From: Phenylobacterium sp.
Lineage (GTDB): Bacteria; Pseudomonadota; Alphaproteobacteria; Caulobacterales; Caulobacteraceae
Direction of reading: 5' to 3'
Assembly: GCF_016793225.1 (NCBI RefSeq)
Contig: NZ_JAEUMN010000137.1
Location: 1 to 33,414 of the forward strand
DNA length: 33,414 bases
Shown piece after piece: positions 26,948 to 33,414 of the stretch. The position numbers and the translations under genes were made by a program. The notes under the pieces were generated by a model. The model was not told the origin of the DNA. It did no database searches and saw nothing but the letters and a program-made list of their open reading frames with translations. Numbering within the stretch: position 1 is the stretch's first letter; the number at the start of each line of letters is the position of its first letter.

Positions 26948-26973
26948 ATGTTCCTTTTCAGGAGGGTACTCTC

Positions 26974-28206
26974 GTGGCCGAGACGACCGCCACCGCTCCC
27001 GTTCCCAGCGACCACATCATGGGCGTCTACGCGCGCGCCCCGCTGGCGTTCGAGCGAGGCGAGGGGTCGCGTCTCTACACCGCCGACGGAGAGGCCTACC
27101 TCGACTGCATGGCCGGGATCGCGGTCACCGCCCTGGGCCACGGCCATCCCAAGCTCGTCCAGGCGGTGAAGGACCAGGCCGAGCAGCTCTGGCACACCTC
27201 CAACATCTTCCGCATCCCGAACCAGGAGAAGCTGGCGAAGCTCCTCACCGACAACACCTTCGCCGACGTCTGCTTCTTCACGAACTCGGGCGCCGAGGCG
27301 ATCGAGTGCGCCATCAAGACGGCGCGCAAGTACCACTGGTCCAAAGGCCACGCCGAGCGGATCGACATCATCGGCTTCGACGGCTCGTTCCACGGCCGGA
27401 CGATCGCGGCCATCTTCGCGGCCAACAACCCGAGCTACGTGGAAGGCTTCGGCCCCCCGCTGCCGGGCTTCGTGGGCGCCAAGTTCGGCGACATCGAAGG
27501 CCTCCGGGAGCTGGTCGGCCCGACCACGGCCGCCATCCTGCTCGAGCCCGTGCAGGGCGAGGGCGGGGCGCGCTCGTGGACTGAGCAGCAGCTCAAGGAA
27601 ATCCGCCAGCTCTGCGACGAGACCGGCACGCTCCTGATCTACGACGAGATCCAGTGCGGCCTCGGCCGGACGGGCCGGCTCTTCGCCTACGAGTGGGCGG
27701 ACGGCCAGGCCGATCCCGACATCATGGCGGTGGCCAAGGCGCTGGGCGGCGGTTTCCCGGTCGGCGCCTGTCTGGCCACGGCCGAGGCGGCCAGCGGCAT
27801 GACGCCCGGCAGCCATGGCTCCACCTATGGCGGCAACCCGCTGGCCATGGCGGTCGGCGTCGCCTCGGTCGAGGAGCTGGCGAAGCCCGAACTCCTGGCC
27901 CACGTGCGCGAGGTGGCCGGCTACCTGACGCAGCAGATCGCGGGCCTGAAGGACCGCTATCCGGACGTCGTCGTCGACATCCGCGGCAAGGGGCTGCTGA
28001 TCGGCGTGAAGCTGGCGACCCCCAACCGCGAGTTCATGCAGCACGCCCGCGACCAGCACCTGCTGATCGCCGGCGGCGGCGACAACTGCGTGCGCCTGCT
28101 CCCGCCCCTGACCCTCAGCCTCGACGAGGCGCGGGAGGCGATCGAGCGGCTGGAAGGCGCCTGCCAGGCGGCCCGGGCCAAGGCTGCGACGGCGGTCCCG
28201 GCATGA
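26974..28206 (+). CDS. argD: Acetylornithine / succinyldiaminopimelate aminotransferase
   Basis: The 410-residue protein starts at GTG 26974, placed by AGGAGGG seven bases upstream. It is a class III PLP aminotransferase: [19 protein letters not shown] (PLP phosphate region), [23 protein letters not shown] and the PLP lysine Lys255 in [13 protein letters not shown], ending with the usual IRGKGLLIG and LLPPLTL. ArgD converts N-acetylglutamate semialdehyde to acetylornithine and commonly also makes succinyl-DAP in lysine synthesis. That dual role suits the nearby dapD and dapE. Its stop overlaps the argF start by four bases (ATGA). Confidence 0.95.
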   Translation: MAETTATAPVPSDHIMGVYARAPLAFERGEGSRLYTADGEAYLDCMAGIAVTALGHGHPKLVQAVKDQAEQLWHTSNIFRIPNQEKLAKLLTDNTFADVCFFTNSGAEAIECAIKTARKYHWSKGHAERIDIIGFDGSFHGRTIAAIFAANNPSYVEGFGPPLPGFVGAKFGDIEGLRELVGPTTAAILLEPVQGEGGARSWTEQQLKEIRQLCDETGTLLIYDEIQCGLGRTGRLFAYEWADGQADPDIMAVAKALGGGFPVGACLATAEAASGMTPGSHGSTYGGNPLAMAVGVASVEELAKPELLAHVREVAGYLTQQIAGLKDRYPDVVVDIRGKGLLIGVKLATPNREFMQHARDQHLLIAGGGDNCVRLLPPLTLSLDEAREAIERLEGACQAARAKAATAVPA

Positions 28207-29138
28207 GCCGGCCGGTCCGCCACTTCCTCGACCTCTGGAAGCTGGACGCCGCCGACCTCCGCGCGATGCTGGAGGACGCCAAGGCCCGCAAGGCGGCCCG
28301 CGCCGGCTGGCCGCAGGGACGCCCCGACGCCGACGCGCCCGCGCGCGAGCGGACGCTGGCGATGATCTTCGAGAAGAACTCCACCCGGACGCGCTTCTCG
28401 TTCGACGCGGCCATGCGCCAGCTCGGCGGCGACGTGATCATCTCCAACGCGGTCGACATGCAGCTCGGCCGCGGCGAGCCGATCGAGGACACCGCGCGCG
28501 TGCTCAGCCGCATGGTCGACGCGGTGATGATCCGCGCCAACGTGCACGAGGAGGTGGAGCGTTTCGCCCACTGGGCCGCCGTGCCGGTCATCAACGGCCT
28601 GTCCGACAAGGGTCACCCCTGCCAGATCATGGCCGACCTCTTGACCTTCGAGGAGCACCGCGGGCCGGTGGCGGGCCGGACGTTCGCCTGGGTCGGCGAC
28701 GGCAACAACATGTGCTCCAGCTTCATCCAGGCGGCCGCCAAGCTGGGCTTCCGGCTGAACATCGCGACGCCGGCGATCTTCCACCCCGACATGATGGACC
28801 TGGCGCGCGCGGCCGAGCTGCAGGGCCAGGTCACGACCACCGACGACCCGCGCGAGGCGGTCCGAGGCGCCGACTGCGTGATCACCGACACCTGGGTTTC
28901 CATGGGCGACACCGATCACGACGAGCGGATCGAGGCGCTGGAGCCCTACCAGGTCGACGGCCGGCTGATGGCCGAGGCGCACAAGGACGCGGTCTTCCTC
29001 CACTGCCTGCCGGCGCACCGCGGCGAGGAGGTGACAGACGACGTCATCGACGGCCCGCAAAGCCTGGTCTGGGACGAAGCGGAAAACCGTATCCACGCCC
29101 AGAAGTCGATCCTGGCCTGGTGCTTCGGCGCGATCTGA
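28203..29138 (+). CDS. argF: Ornithine carbamoyltransferase
   Basis: The 311-residue product has the carbamoyl-phosphate loop STRTR (60-64), the DMQLGRGE segment, [17 protein letters not shown] (ornithine/CP domain hinge), DTWVSMGD, and the catalytic [11 protein letters not shown]. Length is normal. It condenses carbamoyl phosphate with ornithine to citrulline. It overlaps argD by four bases and is the second gene of the argDF operon; an inverted repeat downstream separates it from dapE. Confidence 0.97.
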   Translation: MSRPVRHFLDLWKLDAADLRAMLEDAKARKAARAGWPQGRPDADAPARERTLAMIFEKNSTRTRFSFDAAMRQLGGDVIISNAVDMQLGRGEPIEDTARVLSRMVDAVMIRANVHEEVERFAHWAAVPVINGLSDKGHPCQIMADLLTFEEHRGPVAGRTFAWVGDGNNMCSSFIQAAAKLGFRLNIATPAIFHPDMMDLARAAELQGQVTTTDDPREAVRGADCVITDTWVSMGDTDHDERIEALEPYQVDGRLMAEAHKDAVFLHCLPAHRGEEVTDDVIDGPQSLVWDEAENRIHAQKSILAWCFGAI

Positions 29139-29143
29139 GAAGC

Positions 29144-29180
29144 CTCCTCTCCCCTCGGGCTTCGCCTCGGGGGAGGGGAG
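29144..29180. terminator. Inverted repeat between convergent argF and dapE
   Basis: CTCCTCTCCCCTCGGGC (29144-29160) and CCTCGGGGGAGGGGAG (29165-29180) can pair around TTCG. It sits exactly in the 42-base gap between converging stops and may end both transcripts, though there is no T tract. Similar CTCTCCCC/GGGGAGAG repeats are common in this kind of genome. Confidence 0.5.
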
Positions 29181-30326
29181 TCACGCCTCGAAATACCGCG
29201 CGATGATGCGGGCGTAGACCTGCTGCAGCCGGCGGATCTCGTCCACCGGCGCGCGCTCGTCCACCTGGTGCATGGTCTTGCCCACCAGCCCCACCTCGAT
29301 CACCGGGCAGAGCGCGCGGATGAAGCGGGCGTCCGAGGTGCCGCCGCTGGTCGAGAGCTCCGGGGGCTTCCCGGTCACGTCGGCCACCGCCGCGGCCACC
29401 AGGTCGGTGAAGTCGCCGCGCTCGGTCAGGAACGCCTCGCCGCTGATGGCCGAGGTGACGGTGATCCTGCCCTTGAAGTCGGCCGAGGCGCGCCAGGCCT
29501 CCAGGTCGAACCAGTCGGCCAGCTGCCTGCCGGTGTGATTGGGGTTGAACCGCACGTTCAGCCGCGCCCGCGCCACGCCCGGGATCACGTTCGTCGCCGT
29601 GTTGGGCATGTCGATCATGGTGACTTCCAGGTTCGACGGCTGGAACTCGGGATAGCCCTCGTCCAGCACCCGCGACTGCAGCGCGCCCAGCATCCGGATC
29701 AGGGCGCGGGCCGGATTGGCGGCCCGGTGCGGATAGGCCACATGTCCCTGCACGCCCTCGACCGTGATTTCGGCGTTGATCGAGCCGCGGCGGCCCACCT
29801 TGACCATGTCGCCGAACGTCTCCGCCGAGGTGGGCTCGCCCACCACGCAGTGGTCGATGACCTCGCCCTCGGCCATGAGCGCGTCCACCACCCTGGTGGT
29901 GCCGTCCGTGGCCACGCCTTCCTCGTCGCCGGTGATCAGGAACGAGATCGATCCCGTGACCTGGCCGGCCGCGATGGCGTCGGCCGCCGCCGCGGCGAAG
30001 GCGGCGATGGCGCTCTTCATGTCCACCGACCCGCGCCCGATCAGGACACCGTCCACCACCTCGGCGGCGAAGGCGTCCTTGGACCAGGCGCCCGCCTCGC
30101 CCACGGGCACCACGTCGGTGTGCCCGGCGAAGCAGAGGTTCGGCCGCGCCGTCCCGTAGCGGGCGTAGAGGTTCTCGATGTCGCCGAACCTCATCCGGCG
30201 GCACGCGAAGCCGAGGCCGTTGAGCGTCGCCTCGACGATGTCCATCGCCCCGGCGTCGGCGGGCGTCACCGACGGGCGGCGGATGAGGTCGCGGGTGAGT
30301 TCGACGGCGTCTATGGCGGGCGGCAT
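29181..30326 (-). CDS. dapE: Succinyl-diaminopimelate desuccinylase
   Basis: The 381-residue product is an M20 metallopeptidase-family enzyme. Zinc ligands His69 in FAGHTDVVPVG, Asp in RGSVDMKSAIAAF, and Glu pair in LITGDEEGVATDGT are visible, as is the DapE stretch HCVVGEPTS. A dimerisation domain lies in the middle (MIDMPNTATNVIPGVARARLNVRF) and the C-terminal STSGGTSDARFI is the final metal-binding block. It hydrolyses succinyl-DAP to LL-DAP, the step after ArgD/DapC. It is divergent from the cupin gene, 42 bases apart. Confidence 0.97.
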   Translation of the reverse strand: MPPAIDAVELTRDLIRRPSVTPADAGAMDIVEATLNGLGFACRRMRFGDIENLYARYGTARPNLCFAGHTDVVPVGEAGAWSKDAFAAEVVDGVLIGRGSVDMKSAIAAFAAAAADAIAAGQVTGSISFLITGDEEGVATDGTTRVVDALMAEGEVIDHCVVGEPTSAETFGDMVKVGRRGSINAEITVEGVQGHVAYPHRAANPARALIRMLGALQSRVLDEGYPEFQPSNLEVTMIDMPNTATNVIPGVARARLNVRFNPNHTGRQLADWFDLEAWRASADFKGRITVTSAISGEAFLTERGDFTDLVAAAVADVTGKPPELSTSGGTSDARFIRALCPVIEVGLVGKTMHQVDERAPVDEIRRLQQVYARIIARYFEA

Positions 30327-30368
30327 TCCGGCGCTCTACCTAGAAAATTCAACCTGCGCGAGGGACTG

Positions 30369-30836
30369 ATGCCCAAGATCGAACTGGAGGCCGTCGCCGA
30401 GGCGACCGGCTGCAGCTACCCCGACCCGTTCCGCGCCGTATGCCTGGGCGCGCACTGGCGCAAGCTCGGCGACGCCGTCGGCCTGACGGACTTCGGCGTG
30501 AACCTCGTGCGGCTCCCGCCCGGCAAGTGGTCCAGCCAGCGCCACTGGCACACCGAGGAGGACGAGTTCGTGTGGGTGCTCGAGGGCGAGGTGACCCTGG
30601 TCGAGGACGACGGGGAGACCGTCCTGCGCCCCGGCGACTGTGCCGCCTGGAAGGCCGGCGAGCGCGCCCATGCGCACTGCCTGCAGAACCGGAGCGGCGC
30701 CGAGGCGGTCTATCTGGAGGTGGGCTCGCGGCGGCCGGCGACCGACGCCTGCGACTACCCCGACATCGACATGATCGCCCGGCCCGCCGAGCCATTCTAT
30801 CGCCACCGCGACGGCACGCCCTATCCGGCGGCCTGA
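30369..30836 (+). CDS. Cupin domain protein
   Basis: The 155-residue protein starts at the ATG at 30369 (MPKIELEAVAEATGCSYP), 42 bases from the divergent dapE start. The cupin barrel is visible: motif 1 PPGKWSSQRHWHTEEDEFVWVLEGE with the metal-ligand pattern H-x-H-x4-E, and motif 2 LRPGDCAAWKAGERAHAHCLQNRS. A C-terminal piece DYPDIDMIARPAEPFYRHRDGTPYP is typical of a family of bacterial cupins of unknown substrate. It is cytoplasmic. Function is unknown; the position inside the lysine cluster is not evidence of a role. Confidence 0.88.
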   Translation: MPKIELEAVAEATGCSYPDPFRAVCLGAHWRKLGDAVGLTDFGVNLVRLPPGKWSSQRHWHTEEDEFVWVLEGEVTLVEDDGETVLRPGDCAAWKAGERAHAHCLQNRSGAEAVYLEVGSRRPATDACDYPDIDMIARPAEPFYRHRDGTPYPAA

Positions 30837-30884
30837 GCCCCGCCCCGAAGGATGCGGGACGGAAGTGGCGTCGCCGCGCCGGCC

Positions 30885-31715
30885 CTAGTCGCGCAGCAGT
30901 TCGTTGATCGAGGTCTTCGAGCGGGTCCGCTCGTCCACCGTCTTCATGATCACCGCGCAGTAGGTGGACGGCAGGGTCGGGTCCACGGGGTTGGGCCGGC
31001 TGCCGGACACCACCACCGAGTAGGGCGGCACCTCGCCGGTGAAGGTCTGGCCGGTCTTGCGGTCGATGATCGGGGTCGTGGAGGTGATGAACACGCCCAT
31101 CGAGAGCACCGAGCCCTCGCGCACGATCACGCCCTCGGCCACCTCGGCGCGGGCGCCGATGAAGCAGTTGTCCTCGACGATCGTCGGGTTGGCCTGCAGC
31201 GGCTCGAGCACCCCGCCGATGCCGGCGCCGCCCGAGATGTGGCAGTTCTTCCCGATCTGGGCGCACGACCCGACGGTCGCCCAGGTGTCGACCATGGTGC
31301 CCTCGTCCACATAGGCGCCGACGTTCACGAACGACGGCATCAGCACCACGTTCCTGGCCACATAGGCGCTGCGCCGCACCACGCACCCTGGCACCGCGCG
31401 GAAGCCGGCGGCCTCGAACTGCGCCGCGCCCCAGCCTTCGAACTTCAGCGGGACCTTGTCCCAGAAGGGGCCGGGCTCCATCACGGTCGACGCGTTCAGG
31501 CGGAAGGAAAGCAGGATCGCCTCCTTGGCCCACTGGTTCACGGTCCAGGTCCCGTCCGCGCCGCGCTCGGCCACGCGTAGGCGGCCTGAGTCCAGTAGCG
31601 ACAGGGTCTCGTTGACCGCGTCGCGGACCTGCCCCCGGGTGGAGGTGTTGACCGTGTCCCGCTCGGCCCAGGCGGCCTGGATCACGGACTTCAGTTCGCC
31701 GAAGGCGTTGGTCAT
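30885..31715 (-). CDS. dapD: Tetrahydrodipicolinate N-succinyltransferase
   Basis: The 276-residue protein has an N-terminal helical domain ([21 protein letters not shown]) and then a left-handed beta-helix made of hexapeptide repeats. The repeats are seen in [52 protein letters not shown] and continue to [16 protein letters not shown]. The signature [17 protein letters not shown] is that of DapD. It transfers succinyl from succinyl-CoA to tetrahydrodipicolinate in the succinylase branch of lysine/DAP synthesis. Its ATG overlaps the stop of the HAD phosphatase gene by one base (TGATG). Confidence 0.97.
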   Translation of the reverse strand: MTNAFGELKSVIQAAWAERDTVNTSTRGQVRDAVNETLSLLDSGRLRVAERGADGTWTVNQWAKEAILLSFRLNASTVMEPGPFWDKVPLKFEGWGAAQFEAAGFRAVPGCVVRRSAYVARNVVLMPSFVNVGAYVDEGTMVDTWATVGSCAQIGKNCHISGGAGIGGVLEPLQANPTIVEDNCFIGARAEVAEGVIVREGSVLSMGVFITSTTPIIDRKTGQTFTGEVPPYSVVVSGSRPNPVDPTLPSTYCAVIMKTVDERTRSKTSINELLRD

Positions 31716-32377
31716 CAGGCGGCTTCCTTGAGCTTTGCGGTCGCGAGGAACGGCGCGAGGCGGTGCGTGCGGTGTTGGACGAAGGCGGCGGTCGACTCCT
31801 GCGCGTGGGGGCCCACCAGCACGGTGGTCATGCCCAGCTCGGCCGCCGGGGCCAGGTTGCGCGCGGAATCCTCGAAGAAGGCGGTGGCGGCGGGCTCGAT
31901 CGCATGCGCCGCGCCGATCGCGGCGAAGGCGGCGGCGCTGGGCTTCGGCTCGTAGCCGGCCGCGGCGATGTGGAAGACGTCGTCGAACAGGTGGCCCAGG
32001 CCCAGCCGCTCCAGCACCCGTTCGGCGTGGCGGTCGTCGGCGTTGGTGAAGATCAGCCGCCGCCCCGGCAGCCGCTCCAGCGCGGCCAGCAGCTCCGGAT
32101 CGTGCGCCAGCGCCTCGAGCGACAGGTCGTGGAAGATGGCGTGGAACTCGTTCGGGTCCACGCCATGGTGCAGCATCAGGCCCTTCAGCGTCAGCCCATG
32201 CTCGGCCAGGTACGCCTTCTGCACCTTGAAGGCCTCCGCGCGCGGCAGGCCGGTGACCCGCTCGACGAAGTCGGTCATGCGGTCGACGACGGCGTCGAGG
32301 AAGCCGCACTCCGCCGGGTAGAGCGTGCCGTCCAGGTCGAACAGCCAGGTGTCGATATGCGTGAGGTCGGCGCTCAC
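31715..32377 (-). CDS. HAD-superfamily phosphatase (pyrimidine 5'-nucleotidase type)
   Basis: The product is 220 residues from the GTG at 32377, which overlaps the argB stop by four bases (GTGA). HAD motif I is DLDGT (14-18) and motif [13 protein letters not shown]; the motif III lysine is in [13 protein letters not shown] and motif IV in [10 protein letters not shown] helical C1 cap sits between motifs I and II. The whole matches the Pyr-5'-nucleotidase/SDT1-like subgroup. The natural substrate is unknown. Its position between argB and dapD is, from memory, shared by other alphaproteobacteria, so it may serve amino-acid metabolism as a housecleaning enzyme, but this is inference. Confidence 0.9.
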   Translation of the reverse strand: MSADLTHIDTWLFDLDGTLYPAECGFLDAVVDRMTDFVERVTGLPRAEAFKVQKAYLAEHGLTLKGLMLHHGVDPNEFHAIFHDLSLEALAHDPELLAALERLPGRRLIFTNADDRHAERVLERLGLGHLFDDVFHIAAAGYEPKPSAAAFAAIGAAHAIEPAATAFFEDSARNLAPAAELGMTTVLVGPHAQESTAAFVQHRTHRLAPFLATAKLKEAA

Positions 32378-33288
32378 GCCTTCACCAGGGTGCCCGAGCC
32401 GTGCTCGGTGAACAGCTCGACCAGCATGGCGTGCGGCCGGCGACCGTCCAGGATGACCACGGCCTCCACGCCGCTCTCCACCGCGGCGATGGCGGTCTCC
32501 AGCTTCGGGATCATCCCGCCGGTGGCCACGCCGTCGGCGATCGCCTGGCGCGCCTTGGCGATGGTCAGGTCGGTGATCCGCTGCTTGTTGGCGTCCAGCA
32601 CGCCCGCCACGTCGGTCAGCAGCAGCATGCGCTTGGCGCCCAGCGCCCCGGCCAGCGCGCCGGCCACGGTGTCGGCGTTGATGTTGTAGGTCTGGCCGTT
32701 GTCGTCCACGCCGATGGGGGCGATGACCGGGATGTAGTCGTGGTCGGCCTTGATCAGGGCCTCGATCAGGGTGGTGTCGATGTGCTTCGGCTCGCCGACG
32801 AACCCGAGGTCGACGATCTTCTCCTCGACGCTGTCCGGCGCCCGCTTGGTGCGCTTCACCTTCTCCACGGTGATCAGCTTGGCGTCCTTGCCCGACAGGC
32901 CCACGCCGCGCACGTCGGCCTCGGCGCCGGCCTGGGTGATCCAGCTGGCGATCTCCTTGTTGATCGCGCCCGAGAGCACCATCTCGGCCACTTCCATCGT
33001 GGCCTGGTCGGTCACGCGCAGGCCGTCGATGAAGGTCGACTTCACCCCCGCCTTCTCCAGCCAGGCCGAGATCTGCGGCCCGCCGCCGTGCACCACCACC
33101 GGATGGACGCCCAGCATCTTCAGCAGCACCACGTCGGCGGCGAACAGCTTGGCCACCGACTCCTCGCCCATGGCGTGGCCGCCGTACTTGATGACCACCG
33201 TCTCGCGGTCGTAGATCTGGATGTAGGGCAACGCCTCGGCCAGCGTCCTGGCCGTCGCCCAGCCCTGTTCTTCCACGTCCTGGCTCAA
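32374..33288 (-). CDS. argB: Acetylglutamate kinase
   Basis: The 304-residue product is a full-length amino-acid kinase-family protein: VIKYGGHAM (about 33-41), [10 protein letters not shown] (substrate Gly loop), the [10 protein letters not shown] segment, [30 protein letters not shown] and the C-terminal [10 protein letters not shown]. It phosphorylates N-acetylglutamate, the second arginine step. It is the first gene of the argB-HAD-dapD operon, all joined by start/stop overlaps. A longer helical N-terminus precedes the kinase core, the type associated with arginine feedback. Confidence 0.97.
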   Translation of the reverse strand: MSQDVEEQGWATARTLAEALPYIQIYDRETVVIKYGGHAMGEESVAKLFAADVVLLKMLGVHPVVVHGGGPQISAWLEKAGVKSTFIDGLRVTDQATMEVAEMVLSGAINKEIASWITQAGAEADVRGVGLSGKDAKLITVEKVKRTKRAPDSVEEKIVDLGFVGEPKHIDTTLIEALIKADHDYIPVIAPIGVDDNGQTYNINADTVAGALAGALGAKRMLLLTDVAGVLDANKQRITDLTIAKARQAIADGVATGGMIPKLETAIAAVESGVEAVVILDGRRPHAMLVELFTEHGSGTLVKA

Positions 33289-33326
33289 GCGCGCCGTCCT
33301 TCGAAATCTGCGGGGGTCCGATAGCG

Positions 33327-33344
33327 GACAGGTGCGCCCCTGTC
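33327..33344. promoter_or_regulatory. Inverted repeat upstream of argB
   Basis: GACAGG and CCTGTC flank a six-base spacer in the gap upstream of argB. It is a possible operator or a small hairpin; no regulator is suggested. Confidence 0.25.
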
Positions 33345-33396
33345 ACCCGCTGCGCAGCGTGATAGTCAAAGCATCACAAATCGCAGGGAGGTGGTG

Positions 33397-33414
33397 ATGC
33401 GTGGTGGGGTTGTG
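33397..33414 (+). CDS. Possible start of a rightward gene (cut by window edge)
   Basis: AGGGAGG at 33386-33392 lies four bases before ATG at 33397, and six codons (MRGGVV) follow before the window ends. The site looks like a ribosome binding site, but six codons cannot prove a gene. Confidence 0.2.

Overview
The window is GC-rich alphaproteobacterial chromosome, and everything in it fits the Caulobacterales (a Caulobacter/Phenylobacterium-type organism). The diagnostic gene is gcrA, the cell-cycle regulator paired with CcrM methylation. Supporting marks are an atpHAGDC operon with a very short epsilon subunit, a DUF2093 protein, a ROSE-type heat-shock leader, and the order rlmH, EnvC-like factor, ctpA, divergent deacetylase, rppH. 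I see no phage, insertion sequence, CRISPR array, rRNA or tRNA. The assignment to Caulobacterales is inference from gene content.

Layout. 1-485 (-) is the N-terminal end of a class A penicillin-binding protein. 842-1180 (+) is a small secreted protein followed by a strong intrinsic terminator. 1457-6889 (+) is the F1 ATP synthase operon atpH-atpA-X-atpG-atpD-atpC, where X is a pseudaminic-acid-type methyltransferase wedged between atpA and atpG. 6990-8077 (+) holds a secreted protein and an SMR (Gdx/SugE) exporter whose leader looks like a guanidine-II riboswitch. 8037-15947 (-) is a long co-directional run: alpha/beta hydrolase, rppH, divergent polysaccharide deacetylase, ctpA, degenerate LytM factor, rlmH, amidase, asd. 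16255-16710 (-) is an Hsp20 with a ROSE-like RNA thermometer. 16914-18700 (+) holds two paralogous exported methyltransferase-like proteins. 18772-20674 (+) holds an SCP2 protein and an alpha/beta hydrolase with a long histone-H1-like tail. Next come hisN (-), an XRE regulator (-), an LpxL-type acyltransferase (+), a DUF2093 protein (-), xseA (-) and gcrA (-). An ABC-2 permease (+) and a SpoIIAA-like protein (-) follow. The last 6.5 kb is a lysine/arginine biosynthesis block: argD-argF (+), dapE (-), cupin (+), dapD, HAD phosphatase and argB (-).

Functional links. asd, dapD, dapE and argD all serve the diaminopimelate/lysine route. ArgD usually doubles as the succinyl-DAP aminotransferase, which ties the arg and dap genes together. 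The PBP, CtpA, LytM factor, deacetylase and LpxL-type enzyme form an envelope theme.

The most interesting items are: the methyltransferase inside the ATP synthase operon; the candidate guanidine-II riboswitch with a mutually exclusive Shine-Dalgarno-sequestering stem; the ROSE-like leader of hsp20; the pair of SAM-methyltransferase-fold proteins that carry export signals; and the hydrolase with a roughly 215-residue Ala/Lys/Pro tail. I found no clear multi-gene system of an undescribed kind.
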